A DNA stretch of 64,000 nt from Trichoplusia ni (lineage: Eukaryota; Arthropoda; Insecta; Lepidoptera; Noctuidae), in assembly GCF_003590095.1 (NCBI RefSeq), contig NC_039491.1:6944001-7008000 (forward strand). The letters run 5' to 3'. This document shows, in pieces, positions 21,301 through 29,105 of the stretch. Both the position numbers and the translations under genes were made by a program. Numbering within the stretch: position 1 is the stretch's first letter; each line of letters begins with the position of its first letter. The notes beneath the pieces were generated by a model. That model was not told the DNA's origin. It was given only the letters and a program-made list of their open reading frames with translations, and made no database searches.

Positions 21301-22202
21301 AATAACACGCAATCGGAAACGTATCCGCAGTGATTCGGAATCAGAGAATAGTGGGAGGAAAATGCAGAAAATTGACGAAGGTGATGAAAACAGTGATGAT
21401 GATATATTGTCGTTTGCTAAGAAGACCTTGCAACAGGAGTTGCCGGATTCTGAAGATATAATGATCAATATACCGACTATGAACACTGGTAACGTATAAA
21501 ATACTTTTACTTCAAATTAAATTCCAAACAATATATTTTTGTTATTCAGCGGCAAATCGGCAAATCAAATCGTAAAGTTACGAAAGGAAAGGATATCTAG
21601 CATTATTTTTGAAACAAGTTATAAAACATAATATTTTTTTTTTCGTATGCCGCAATTTCAATAAATAATACTAAAAGGTTCACTTTTTAAGTTATGCATG
21701 TAATAACGCTAACGTACTCCGAAAGGGTCAAAGACGTAAAGGGTGCGACTCTAATTGCAATCGAGTTCGCCCCTAGCATGATTAGTTATTGTTTACGTTT
21801 TTAATTTAGAAAATGCAAATGTAAGAGCTAGTTTATTTGTAATTATGGGGCTCGCGAACTACCCTCTCCCCTCCTGTACGTACTTGTGTTCATTCAGGCA
21901 TCTCTTGATTAAATTATTTTCACCTTGAAATGAGAGATTATTTTGAGAGTCTACGAAGTTCTTAGGGGTGTTTGAAAACTTTGAATTAAAGTTTGTGATC
22001 GAAGATTTAGCTACAAGCATTGCATCTCTTAGAAATAATTGAATTTTATTCTAACCTTTATAAGATTGAACACTTATTTCTTCTGATGTGTATTTTTGAT
22101 GTTTTTGCAGATGACAGCGACGCTGAGGACAATGACGGAATAGTCGTGTCAAAAGGCAATAAGAAGAAACGCCGAATAGTGATCGACGATGATTCTGATT
22201 GA
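188..22202 (+). CDS. timeout: timeout / TIMELESS-family replication-fork protection protein, 5'-partial, 21 exons
   Basis: Joined exons: 188-371, 725-859, 1399-1655, 1899-2096, 2487-2669, 3858-4145, 4225-4346, 7332-7479, 8024-8104, 8298-8407, 8919-8972, 9217-9286, 9714-9912, 12805-12953, 14206-14300, 15002-15211, 15600-15767, 16912-17082, 19597-19793, 21050-21488, 22111-22202. All junctions are GT-AG and the phase is kept, giving about 1182 visible residues and a TGA stop. The product resembles animal TIMELESS (Tim-2) along its whole length: LLVNLTNPALL near residue 2, RNVLHVPADLD near 83, HSRFGGTYVVQ near 193, PFDAASDVP near 488, EVWPE near 533, KVFIELLFWKN at 698, ETYWRIP at 1007, and an acidic/basic tail ending KKKRRIVIDDDSD. 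Family knowledge: the protein is nuclear, pairs with Tipin, stabilises replication forks and supports checkpoint signalling and cohesion. The conserved C-terminal part (PARP1-binding region in human) marks it as timeout rather than the circadian paralogue. By comparison with human, about 85 N-terminal residues lie outside the window. The alternative reading as insect clock timeless is unlikely. Confidence 0.96.
725..859 (+). CDS. timeout: timeout exon b
   Basis: Acceptor tacaag at 719-724, donor GTCAGT at 860, 45 whole codons. It encodes DWTERDEDTGL, then RNVLHVPADLDKE and ASVHDQ (visible residues 62-106), a highly conserved TIMELESS stretch. The next intron (860-1398) is plain AT-rich sequence. 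Confidence 0.94.
1399..1655 (+). CDS. timeout: timeout exon c
   Basis: Acceptor gttttag ending at 1398, donor GTAATA at 1656, leaving phase 2. It encodes VLWGLNQSGILD, HILEIISHLLREQNP and a charged helix (visible residues 107-192). The true exon begins 48 bases before the ATG at 1447. Confidence 0.94.
1899..2096 (+). CDS. timeout: timeout exon d (HSRFGG motif)
   Basis: Acceptor attgcag ending at 1898, donor GTAAGT at 2097. It encodes HSRFGGTYVVQNMKSLSDNE and a basic stretch KSKLVKPKNRRP (residues 192-258). The upstream part of the long open frame (from 1732) is intron. The next intron (2097-2486) holds nothing recognised. Confidence 0.95.
2487..2669 (+). CDS. timeout: timeout exon e
   Basis: Acceptor atcctcag ending at 2486, donor GTAAGA at 2670. 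It encodes LFLKEFCIEFINSSYNPLM, KAQQNDESYYLWAVKFFMEF and FQVGLVS (residues 258-319), matching the conserved TIMELESS core. It has no ATG suitable for a long open frame, so it was found by homology and splice signals. Confidence 0.94.
2670..3857 (+). other. timeout intron 5
   Basis: A 1.19-kb intron of AT-rich sequence. The only structure seen is a decayed tRNA-derived SINE on the minus strand at about 3460-3547, described separately. Confidence 0.85.
3460..3547 (-). mobile_element. tRNA-derived SINE, degraded
   Basis: On the minus strand there is a pol III box A-like TAGCTCAAAGG (3536-3546) and a good box B GGGTTCAATCC (3470-3480), about 65 bp apart, but no sequence that folds as an intact tRNA. 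Probably an old SINE head in timeout intron 5. Confidence 0.45.
3858..4145 (+). CDS. timeout: timeout exon f
   Basis: Acceptor cttttag ending at 3857, donor GTCAGT at 4146. It encodes ETMSVPMFHYVQQQ, SWVRRLHLALRAYKELLNT and NIFYVLEYREFIL (residues 319-415), the end of the helical core that in the family contacts Tipin. The exon starts 9 bases before the ATG at 3867. Confidence 0.95.
4225..4346 (+). CDS. timeout: timeout exon g (basic linker)
   Basis: Acceptor tttttcag ending at 4224, donor GTAAGT at 4347, phase 1. It encodes YLVDLMETVHLFLKMLEHFC followed by a lysine-rich stretch VRKKKSKPK (residues 415-455) that could serve in nuclear import. Human TIMELESS has a similar KKRRKKKKK run here. 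Confidence 0.93.
5181..5224. repeat. imperfect inverted repeat
   Basis: The sequence starts GTCAATCAAC and ends GTTAATTGAC around the centre CTTCAATTGAAG. The arms are about 21 nt with a 2-nt bulge and a few mismatches. It may be a remnant of a small foldback element. Confidence 0.5.
6040..6168 (-). repeat. ACCGACTTC-family lepidopteran interspersed repeat, copy 1
   Basis: Read on the minus strand it contains AACTTCAAAAAAAAGAGG, TCAATTCGACTGTA, a poly-T run, ATGTTTGTTACCTC and ACCGATTTTCATGAT, in the same order as the plus-strand copy at 17731-17870. The two agree over about 120 bases with small indels. This is a common family in moth genomes; its autonomous partner is not known to me. Confidence 0.8.
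6267..6309. repeat. perfect 19-bp hairpin
   Basis: Arms 6267-6285 (aatgtgtgatgcaagggaa) and 6291-6309 are exact reverse complements around the 5-base loop gagct. It sits inside timeout intron 7. It is too short for a typical microRNA precursor. Confidence 0.85.
7028..7082. repeat. AT / ACCATA simple repeat
   Basis: An alternating TA run passes into repeated ACCATACATA-like units. Low-complexity DNA in intron 7. Confidence 0.7.
7332..7479 (+). CDS. timeout: timeout exon h
   Basis: Acceptor tatacag ending at 7331, donor GTACGT at 7480. It encodes the lysine/proline linker KPKPVQKPKAVP, then AAWEEVRAQLAVVL and PPFDAASDVPIDQQ (residues 455-505). The PFDAAS-VP motif is shared with human TIMELESS. 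The exon is clearly richer in GC than its flanks. In the next intron (7480-8023), 7654-7712 is a degraded copy of the ACCGACTTC repeat. Confidence 0.94.
7654..7712 (-). repeat. ACCGACTTC-family repeat, degraded copy 2
   Basis: It shares GAGGTAACAAACATAAA with copy 1 and ends in GTTTTGAAGTTAGTT. Heavily decayed fragment in timeout intron 8. Confidence 0.5.
8024..8104 (+). CDS. timeout: timeout exon i
   Basis: Acceptor ctttttag ending at 8023, donor GTATGT at 8105. An 81-base exon encoding EICMKNIQKSLRGYKFENAV and MFRAAR (residues 505-532), which aligns with the human segment leading into SAREVWPE. Confidence 0.92.
8298..8407 (+). CDS. timeout: timeout exon j
   Basis: Acceptor cgtcttag ending at 8297, donor GTAAGC at 8408, phase 1. 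It encodes EVWPEEGIFGTEGITEDEEL and an acidic helix (residues 532-569). EVWPE is invariant in the family. Confidence 0.93.
8530..8640 (-). mobile_element. tRNA-derived SINE
   Basis: Minus strand: box A TAGCCGAGTGG (8617-8627) and box B GGGTTGCATCC (8565-8575) with the typical GTGTCGCGGGTT context, preceded by GACAGCACGGA. Lies in timeout intron 10 (8408-8918), where nothing else was seen. Confidence 0.75.
8919..8972 (+). CDS. timeout: timeout exon k (54-base acidic exon)
   Basis: Acceptor gttgcag ending at 8918, donor GTACGT at 8973. It encodes NTQDVEETQENSEYDDE (residues 569-587), corresponding to the acidic insert of human TIMELESS. Length is a multiple of three and both ends are phase 1, so it could be skipped without a frame change. 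Confidence 0.88.
9217..9286 (+). CDS. timeout: timeout exon l (acidic run)
   Basis: Acceptor attgtag ending at 9216, donor GTAATT at 9287. It encodes EEEEERQN then VVETDFDFQDFVI (residues 587-610). Human has a longer glutamate run followed by the similar EFNFLDYL. The next intron (9287-9713) holds nothing recognised. Confidence 0.9.
9714..9912 (+). CDS. timeout: timeout exon m
   Basis: Acceptor ctaccag ending at 9713, donor GTAAAG at 9913, phase 0. It encodes FCNPRVVSACVSLLEQF, HTNHSIIKMLHRIAWD and FQASLFVIFQRIL (residues 610-676), the start of the C-terminal helical region. Confidence 0.95.
10300..10418 (-). mobile_element. tRNA-derived SINE
   Basis: Minus strand: GTTCGACAGCACTGA then box A TGGCCGAGTGG (10395-10405); the box B zone is decayed. 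The 3' body ACGAATGGTTGTTTGAGTCT resembles the copy at 54655-54800. Confidence 0.7.
11671..11860 (+). mobile_element. tRNA-derived SINE, best-preserved copy
   Basis: Box A TGGTCGAGTGG (11679-11689) and box B GGGTTCAATCC (11731-11741) keep pol III spacing and a near-consensus sequence. A body follows (CGAATGCTAGTCCTGAGTCT, then TGTGCATGTGATCT) that is shared in part with the minus-strand SINEs at 10300 and 54655. It is not a tRNA gene: the anticodon arm does not fold and the unit continues into a SINE body. Confidence 0.82.
12805..12953 (+). CDS. timeout: timeout exon n
   Basis: Acceptor tttaacag ending at 12804, donor GTAAGC at 12954. It encodes ELEKFAIFILRKF and KVFIELLFWKN (698-708), the latter a signature of the family. 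The following segment SLDIEYGYDLY corresponds to the human MTEGYGSL region. Confidence 0.95.
12954..14205 (+). other. timeout intron 14
   Basis: A 1.25-kb intron. It holds one tRNA-derived SINE at about 13350-13460; otherwise AT-rich with no further feature seen. Confidence 0.85.
13350..13460 (+). mobile_element. tRNA-derived SINE, second type
   Basis: Box A TGGTCTAGTGG (13360-13370) and box B GGGTTCGATAG (13401-13411) with GAGACCCTGACTGCTATACC between. The head differs from the TGGCCGAGTGG type seen elsewhere, so it has a different tRNA ancestor. Confidence 0.75.
14206..14300 (+). CDS. timeout: timeout exon o (WSEEQE motif)
   Basis: Acceptor attgacag ending at 14205, donor GTAACA at 14301. 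It encodes GTWSEEQEEELRRLYMENQ (residues 726-758), a SANT/Myb-like helix matching the human TWSPEEEAHLRELY. The next intron (14301-15001) is AT-rich with nothing recognised. Confidence 0.93.
15002..15211 (+). CDS. timeout: timeout exon p (second SANT-like segment)
   Basis: Acceptor ttccgcag ending at 15001, donor GTATTC at 15212. It encodes VIDWILENLIDQTRTRRGVI, KKLKELGLI and VFSEEEDQLLKDLWEEFKD (residues 758-828). This corresponds to the C-terminal domain that binds PARP1 in human TIMELESS. The frame from 14938 upstream is intron. The next intron (15212-15599) has nothing recognised. Confidence 0.94.
15600..15767 (+). CDS. timeout: timeout exon q
   Basis: Acceptor ctttcag ending at 15599, donor GTAAGT at 15768. 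It encodes PMGVIIPRMPRKRQKRSYVD, RLLELGMIQDKGECRKKRTK (residues 828-884). Equivalent to the human IMKNITAKRSRARIVDKLL segment. The ORF upstream of 15600 is intron. Confidence 0.93.
15768..16911 (+). other. timeout intron 17
   Basis: A 1.14-kb AT-rich intron. Near its end (about 16795-16845) lies a fragment with AGACAGACAGACACAAACTT and CTTTGCGTCGG, the end of a common lepidopteran interspersed repeat, followed by a short TGTA run (16865-16883). Confidence 0.8.
16795..16845 (+). repeat. interspersed repeat end (GACAGACAGAC...TTTGCGTCGG family)
   Basis: GACAGACAGACACAAACTT followed by ATAACACCCTACTTTGCGTCGG. The same signature recurs at 53028-53090. Recognised as a widespread lepidopteran repeat terminus. 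Confidence 0.6.
16912..17082 (+). CDS. timeout: timeout exon r (Ser/Asp and Lys-rich linker)
   Basis: Acceptor aacacag ending at 16911, donor GTAAGT at 17083. It encodes SSGSDDSDSDN (CK2-like acidic serines), a lysine/serine-rich low-complexity stretch and LTANEIARLMVQAVDN (residues 884-941). Confidence 0.92.
17618..17664 (+). repeat. fragment of the GGGTCGGCT...CAGTCTAACC repeat family
   Basis: ATTGGGGTCAGCTCCATGCC then TAACCAAATGAGACTGAG aligns with the corresponding part of the copy at 42968-43174 (GGGTCGGCTTGCAGTCTAAA, GGATGCAGCTAAG). Confidence 0.5.
17731..17870 (+). repeat. ACCGACTTC-family lepidopteran repeat, copy 3
   Basis: GTTAACCGACTTCAAAAAAA, GGAGGAGGTTCTCAATTCGA, a long T run, ATGTTTGTTACCTC and GAACCGATTTTCATGATTC. 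Same order as the reverse-strand copy at 6040-6168. Confidence 0.82.
18331..18810. repeat. 480-bp foldback element with ~197-bp near-perfect arms
   Basis: Bases 18331-18510 are the exact reverse complement of 18631-18810 (paired positions sum to 37141). The match continues with a few differences to about 18527 / 18614, around a loop of about 86 bases. The arms contain AAAACCGACTTCAAGAC and AGTCGGTGCC, linking it to the ACCGACTTC family just upstream. No transposase frame is present, so it is a non-autonomous foldback or the product of a head-to-head insertion. Confidence 0.92.
19597..19793 (+). CDS. timeout: timeout exon s
   Basis: Acceptor cgaacag ending at 19596, donor GTAACA at 19794, phase 0. 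It encodes LTEALKWLAENLEEVALD, TPLVPISQEAVDAMANEMF and LGVGVVPPSDEQ (residues 941-1006), matching the human PLVPLTEENEEAMENEQF region. Confidence 0.95.
19794..21049 (+). other. timeout intron 19
   Basis: A 1.26-kb intron. It contains a repeat fragment at about 20671-20755 that recurs at 47785-47845. The small open frame at 20325-20525 looks like chance. Confidence 0.8.
20671..20755 (+). repeat. interspersed repeat, AGTCTGACACTACC family, copy 1
   Basis: AGTCTGACACTACCAGCTGC then CTCCCTCGAGGAGGTGGGTG and TCCGTGAGGATTTCCCCG. A diverged copy lies at 47785-47845. Probably a lepidopteran transposon end. Confidence 0.6.
21050..21488 (+). CDS. timeout: timeout exon t
   Basis: Acceptor atttcag ending at 21049, donor GTAACG at 21489, phase 1. 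It starts ETYWRIPSSLHFETIRKRRE (human ETFWRIPAKL) and goes on to a disordered acidic tail with ESSDDDDLFDNLRKM, RKRIRSDSESENS and DEGDENSDDDILSF (residues 1007-1153). The next intron (21489-22110) holds nothing recognised. Confidence 0.94.
22111..22202 (+). CDS. timeout: timeout terminal exon u
   Basis: Acceptor tttttgcag ending at 22110, TGA stop at 22200-22202. It encodes DSDAEDNDGIVVSK then GNKKKRRIVIDDDSD, the same arrangement as the human C-terminus (basic KKKR then acidic DDEDD). Confidence 0.93.
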
Positions 22203-22702
22203 TAAGTCTATTGTTTTATGTATTTTGTATAATAAGTTGATCTTAATTATAAACCATGTGTAATTTAAACACCTTTTTTATTATTTCGTACGAAGGTACT
22301 TCTTATAGTCCCGGGTAAAAACGGAATCCTAAAACAGGCTCCAATACTAGAGCTAGATTTCCACCGATTATTTCTGCTGCCATGATCAAATTTGTTTGAC
22401 GGTGCACATGTGTATTTGTCACTGTTATGACAGTTTTTCTTCACATCCCAAAAACTTATCACCAGTATATTTTATTGGGAATTCAATTTTACGCCTCCAC
22501 AATTCGTATATGCCTGCTAGACACTACATTACAACGTATGATAATATTCATATACCCGTCAAAGCTATTTTCCTATTCACACAAAATCGAAAGCCGCGGG
22601 CGACTCAGAAAAAGGTATATTTGGGTAAAGAACCTACACCTGTGTCTCTGCAAATGTTTGATCAAATTCCACTTTAAATAAACACTCCCTTGTACATTTC
22701 GT
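22203..22702 (+). other. probable timeout 3' UTR
   Basis: No canonical AATAAA lies just after the stop. The first clear one is at 22677-22682, so a 3' UTR of up to about 0.5 kb is inferred. An earlier end using a variant signal (AATAAG near 22231) is possible. Small open frames here (22396-22681) have no recognisable product. Confidence 0.4.
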
Positions 22703-23558
22703 ATGTTATTTCATATAGGAATTCCAATATCATCGCGCCATCGAATAGCAATATAGTCATAGTGAGCTCGCTTGCTGGCATTTGCCTCCCATTGCAAGGG
22801 TTGGCCGCGCATTCGATATTGCTAATATTGTGCAATACTGTCGACTGAATTGTAAAAAATGTATTTCTGATGCTACCAATGTTTATCCCAGTAGGAACGA
22901 AAGCCTTATTGCAGTTTCATATGTTACAACGATCCCCATTTGTAATCTACCCTCCATATAGCCGAAAGCAAAAGTTTTTTTTTCTCTTCGACATTTTCTT
23001 ACCAAATTCGTTATCTGCGTTTTATATCTATGCGATACACAGTGATTTTGATCTGACCTCGGCGAATTCCTAAAGAAATCTGGCAGACTAAGGCTGTAAC
23101 TTATCTATAAATCCCGAGATGAAATGACACATCAGAAACAAACGACTAGAGTAGTCTTTGTAACTGCCTGATTTGGGCAACGTGAAATAAAAACTTTTTT
23201 AGCTAGCCAAGTAAAGTATGATTTTATGACAAGAGTAATTATGAGTAGTGCACACAATTGAGAAGTTTTTGAGCCTTCAGCTAGGTACGAAAATAATATT
23301 TAAAAAAAACTTGTTTTTTTAAAGGGGAACCCCTTTAAATAAAATTTAAGTAGGTACACTTTTAGCAAACCATTTCACTAATTACTCAGCGGATCCCTCC
23401 AAAACAAAATATCTCTGGAGATTAAATTCAAAATGTACATGTAGCTATAGTGTAATAGATTATTACCAGTGGGGTGTGCACTAAATCTTTTCACTCAGCC
23501 ATCAGATTAGCGCCCTCGACTCTCCCCTTACGTGTTGTTGTTTTTTTAACATTACCAG

Positions 23559-23656
23559 GAACAAGCAACCGGGACGTGGCGGGAATTGTATCAGATTTCA
23601 CATTTAAATTACGTTTGACTGATGATGGCGCAGCCCTTAAGAAACTGCTAAATCAT
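23559..23656 (+). other. exon-like segment of unknown affiliation
   Basis: The segment is preceded by a T-rich tract and attaccag and followed by the strong donor GTAAGT. It reads openly as TSNRDVAGIVSDFTFKLRLT then DDGAALKKLLNH. I do not recognise the peptide. The entry phase is 1, which would fit the donor of the penultimate timeout exon (21488). If the donor is unused, the frame ends two codons later (TAA), making a possible alternative last exon. Chance remains quite possible. Confidence 0.25.
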
Positions 23657-24027
23657 GTAAGTTAACTGCGACTTGATTGATGTCTAAAGTCATTTAATTA
23701 TATTATTGGTAGGTAAGTTTTTTTATATTCTGGCTTTCTAGAGCAAAAGAATATAAATAAACAATTAATACATATTTAATCTTAGATCAAATAAAAGTGT
23801 TATAGAATTAAGTAGGTACCTAAACTCATTTTAGCTGTGAAAAAGATATTTCGAAATGTCATCCAAGAAACAACTCGTAATGTTACGTAACGTAACCTAC
23901 CTATAAATGAAAAAAGTCAATCACACACACAATAAATTGAAGCAACAAGGTTACTTTAAAAACAGATGTCTCTTACACAATTACTCTGATACTGTATTCG
24001 ACATAGCCGTAATTAAGGCTGACAAAT

Positions 24028-24170
24028 CGAAGGGCGGCCCGCCATCTCTCAGCGGCCGCAGCCGGGCATGGGGGCGCACCGCGTGTGAGTTTGACGCTTG
24101 GCCTAACTGGACGGCACATACGTGCACCGTTGCACTATACGTCCTGTTATGCAATCGCTGAACTATTGCT
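24028..24170. promoter_or_regulatory. GC/CpG-rich unique patch, possible regulatory element
   Basis: GGGCGGCCCGCC, AGCGGCCGCAGCCGGGC and GGGGCGCACCGCGTG stand out from flanking AT-rich DNA. No coding frame or repeat family is recognised, so a regulatory role is inference only. Confidence 0.22.
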
Positions 24171-26549
24171 AATTGTATTTGAGGGCATGTATGCAGTATC
24201 CACAAAAAGATGGCTAGGGTTTAAAAGGGAAAGTTGCCAACCAAAGACTAATAAATGGATGTCAACACCACACATATACCTATTTCGAAATGTATATTGT
24301 GATTGGTAAATTCCATCCATTCCAAATCCTAAGAAACAAAAATGGCAAAGCCTTTCAGCTCTACTATTGGCCCAACTCGCGGAATATTTACATTCACAAT
24401 CGCGAGCCGAAAAAATACAAACGATCGTTTGATCGCGTAATCCCGCGGGCGATCAAGTATTTCTTATTCAAATGTAGACGGCTATTTTAATGTTCCAACA
24501 GCACGCCATCAATCTTTGCCGAGCCCGAACGTGGCCCATTACGACCACCCTCTTGCAATTATCCACTCGAATAAAAACGTTTTAAGTGTTAAATTAACGA
24601 TATCTCAGTCAGACGAGAGCTTGTCTGACTAAGTGATTAATTCCGGACCCGAGAAATGATAGTGTACCGAGTTGCGCTCTCGAGACTCACTTCTCATTTA
24701 TATCTATTACAGACCTATTCGTGTGTATTGTAATGCTTTCAGATGTATATATTCATAACGCTTTTATGCTACGTTTGGTGTCTAAAATCAAGATCTTCTG
24801 AATGCTCAATCACAAAACTTGTCTATTAATAACGATTATATAAAAGACTAAACAAAGCAATCAAAAATCTTACTCTATAATTTTGATTGAATAAAATCAT
24901 AATTTTCGTTAAAAGAATATTAATTCAGAATATTAAACCAACTTATTCAGCTAATGTATTAATTCAGAACGTCACAAGGCAAACCTTCCCCCGTAAATAT
25001 ATTTTGGAGTATTCCTTTGACATTGCTAATGGTTGGCGTATAAAACTTCGCCCCTTAGTATAACAAACAGCAAACGGCAAATCTTTGCTGCAAATGTTAC
25101 TTATTTCTCTCTACCCAGTCACTTAGCTGCGTAAATATAAACAGCCTTCATTCTTCTTCTTTACACGCCTCGCGAAGAGAAAAGAATGACAAACGAGTTA
25201 AAGAATAATGGAAAGTAAATGAAAACAGCAAAATCGCTTTTGTCAACTGTTTTTCTTCATCCATTGTCGACATTCAGAAATGTTTCCGTAAAAAATGTTG
25301 AATATAAAGTCCATGTCATGATAGGTTACGATGTAAATTACACATAACCGTCAGGAGTACTATAAATTGTTTTGAATTGAAAGCCTTTTTGCTTACCAAC
25401 ACTAAAGATACCCAATTGAATATACAGTTTATTTTATGAATTCGTTCATTCATTAAACATTGATGTGGTGATGTGATTGCTACCATTATTTTTACCAAAC
25501 TTTTTGGCATTATTCAACTCATGAAACGGCTGTGTATATAAATGTTGATGCATATGCTGTTATTTCAATCTCTATTTGTATAACGAGTTTCCTTCGGTTT
25601 TTCGGAGCGTAGGACGTAGGCATCTATCTACAGCGTAAATTGTATGGAAGGAATACACTTTCTAGGAATTCGTAGACATTAAGTTACCTACCAGCTAAAT
25701 TAATAAACCAGAAGAACTGTACAGATCGCTCTATTTATTCGGACTGATAATGATTCTTTTCCGTTCTCTTGAAGTGATAAATGCAGTACTTAACAGATCA
25801 CAAAGGTCGGTTGAATTAATTTGCTTGAAAGCGTATTAACGTGTCACGCCACCCTAATCACACTTAGAGGAAACGTAAGTAGGTACAATATGCAGTAAAA
25901 ATATCATGATTATATTTTCTTACGAAGAATCCAACAACATTAAAGAGAGGATGCGAGGGTTCGCGCAGCGCACCCTCAGGTAAAAACCAAATTGAATTTT
26001 CCCTCGACCAAATAGAACGGTATCGCGTAGATAAATCTCGAGGCTGCCTCATCCCGTATCTACAGAAAACAAAGTTTAATAGAAAAGTAAATAGAAAAAG
26101 TGGAAGTGAAAACACTGAATGTTGGAAGTTTTAATTTGTGCCAGATACCCACCGCTTGGAATTCAACTCGGGGATACTCAAACTTTTGATTTATTGGCTT
26201 ACAATCGCTGGCACTTGGACATCATATTTGTCTTAAATATTCATTTTAGGAGCGCTTCTGTCTGTTGTCAGAGCAGACATTCTTGGAATGCAGACAGAAC
26301 ACGTTGGCACGTAGCAAGATAAAAGTATTGCTGTTATATTAATTCTGAGAACGTACAATTAGGATCTAATACGTACGTACTGCTAATTTAAAAATTCTTG
26401 TTTAAATTATCACTAAGCAAACGTTAGTAACTCAAAATATCTACCTGATAACAACAGTCATTCCCAACTGGCTAAAAACCAACTTAGTGATTGCATCCAG
26501 TCAAACGGCTTCTCGAATAAAAAAATGCATAAAAGGTATGTTCCAGATA

Positions 26550-26640
26550 GTTCGGGAAGTGCGGCAGGTGACCGCCGGCCCCGGCAGCGTCGGAATATTG
26601 CGGCTTCATTAATTGCAAACACCCACAGCGGGCTACCTCG
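26550..26640. promoter_or_regulatory. GC-rich patch with E-box and homeodomain-like sites
   Basis: GTGCGGCAGGTGACCGCCGG contains an E-box CAGGTG (26565-26570). It is followed by CATTAATTG (26607-26615), a homeodomain-type core. Regulatory role inferred. Confidence 0.25.
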
Positions 26641-28108
26641 TTATTAGGTCTTTATGACACCGCCCCAACACACCTATATTCTTACAGCTTCCTGAACGTA
26701 AAAGCATACATGAATATTCATGGTTTTGTAAGTTATGACTGCCCATAAAGGTTAAAGCAAGCTCAGCTGAACATCGTGATAGACTGGGACTAGGGGATTG
26801 CGTACACATTGTGGTTATTGATTGATACCTTGTGACAGACGTAAACAAGGACCCGGTCTTCGAGAATTTAGTTAGACATGCCCAAAATTTGCCTCAAAAG
26901 GTACCTTGAAACCCCTCTTGTTTTAATAGTTGCTATCTCAGAATAGTTCTCGAATCGGTGTAGGTATCTATCCTAAATCTCATCCTTTATAGGTCAACCA
27001 AACAATCCGAAATTATGTAAGTCCAAAAATACTTACATAACATCCATGCAGACACCGATACCATACTAATGAGGTCACGGCAAGCGTTACAACCTTCAGA
27101 ATAATTATCTTTATATGGGCCCTTTTAATCGAGTACTCCTAACCACGCTTTGCGGTATTATAAAGTTAATGTAATTTTATAACGGGTCTTAAGCTTGCGT
27201 TTAATTTGAAAGCGTCGAGACGCTCGGCTCAGCGGGGTCGCTGCAAGGCAAACAGAACCCTTTGGGACGCCACATAGAAACGTTTAACTGAACTTCGGAA
27301 CTATGTAACTATGACTAAAGATATTGATTACCTTGGTTAATTTGCAAATTTACTCGAGTACCTATTAAACGTATCCATGATAAGCACAGAGATCTACATA
27401 ATCTTTCTCTATATGTGTGCTCGTCTATGTAAGTGTAAAAGTCTGTACCATATCGAATCCTTTCTTATTCGTGTATGCTAATCACAGATAGTTTATTTAT
27501 ACGATCGTTTTTCTATAAATACTCCTAAGCTTTCATCTTACAATCAAGGAAAATCTTTCAATCTACAATATTTATGAGATAAATATATTTTTTCATAATA
27601 AGGACGGCTTCGAAGGATAAGTCCTTATTGGGGACCTATTCTTAAGTATTACGTAAGGTAAATAGGGTTTTTCACCCGACGACGATCAAATCACTACGGA
27701 AGTTTTATCAAGATCTCTATCGGAATATCCGATTTTGTAAGGTGGGCGTTTATGAATGTCTAATAACCTCCTTGGAGACAGTCTCGAGATATCTCGATTA
27801 CAATCATTAGGAATAATGGAAAGGGTTTTGTTAAGGACGAATTCTTTTCTATTTTTATGTTGCGTTCAAATTTAAGTAATTTCGTCGTACCGAAATCGAA
27901 TCGATGTCTTCGGTAATTAAGTTCAAGTATTTTTTGCTTTTTGCATAAATGAAGTTAGGTTTGGTTGGTTCGTTAATATGTAATTGTCCAAAAATGTAAA
28001 AGTTTTTCCTATAATCATACGTTACTGTACTACGATCATGACTTCAAAAATGTTATTGCAATGGCTGTCGCACAATCCACTCAAACTGATATCATCCAAA
28101 ATTGTTAA

Positions 28109-28374
28109 TCTATACTAATATATAAACCTGAAGAGTTTGTTTGTTTGTTTGTTTGTTTGAACGCGCTAATCTCAGGAACTACTGGTCCAAATTGAAAAAT
28201 TCTTTTTGTGTTGAGTAGACAATTAATCGAGGAAGGCTTTAGGCTATAAACCATCACGCTGCGACTAATAGGAGCGAAGATACAATGGAAAATGTGAAAA
28301 AAAAACAGGACGGGTATAAATCATAACTTACATCTTCTTCTACCCACGGGAACGAAGTCGCGGGCAACAGCTAG
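28109..28374 (+). mobile_element. Lep1-type non-autonomous Helitron
   Basis: Begins TCTATACTAATATATAAACC, continues with a (GTTT)5 microsatellite and GAACGCGCTAATCTCAGGAA, and ends CCCACGGGAACGAAGTCGCG then GGCAACAGCTAG. The flanks are A on the left and T on the right, as expected for Helitron insertion between A and T without target duplication. About 266 bp with no coding capacity. Lep1 elements are widespread in Lepidoptera. Confidence 0.92.
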
Positions 28375-29105
28375 TTAAAAATAATTGGATAGCGTACCCA
28401 TTTCTTAAAAACACAAAATTGTATTTTTAAGAACAAATCAGAAACTAAGAAACTAGCTATCACAACATGAATAATTTTCAAATTAATTAAAAAATCGCGA
28501 TAGCGTAAAATTCAAAAGTTCTTTGTAATTAAGGATTACGGTGAAGTTTTCTAAGATCGTAACATCTGAATTTGTTTGCTCAAAAATATTATTAAGGTTG
28601 GAAGGTCATCGACCTATAATTCTTAGAGCTTGGTTGAGGGGGCATACCAACGACTCTTTAATACTCTTTAGTGAGGTTGTTGTATTTTGAAAGAAACGCC
28701 GCTATCCGCTGTGTAGTCCGTCTCGCTTTGACTACTGCAACAGTCGTACTTTTAGCAAAGCCGCCAGCCTTGTGGCCTATCACCTTCAATGATGCGGATA
28801 TTTTTTTGATGTCTCATATAAATTATTGTTATTTATTTTAAGTTTTCATATACTGAAATTTATTTTAAATTAATAATATGTTTTGAATAGTAAAAATGTA
28901 TAAAAAAATAACAGATTAATGAATGAATGGTAGCACCCTGTTACTAAAATTTCAATCAAAGTGAAAGTTATTAACGTGATTGTTTATTACCTTTGATCTT
29001 GCAATGTGAGAACATTCATGTGGTCTTTGAATTCATATCGAGAGCTGAAATTCAAATTTTCAATGAAGTCTTATGTTTTACATCATTCCAAACATGTTAG
29101 GTAGG

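Larger units (their letters stand above)
22703..28108. other. intergenic DNA, left part
   Basis: AT-rich, mostly unique-looking sequence downstream of timeout. It contains an exon-like segment (23559-23656), GC-rich patches near 24028-24170, 24370-24560 and 26550-26640, and a small inverted repeat AGTCAGAC / GTCTGACT at 24607-24630. No coding gene could be supported. Confidence 0.6.
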
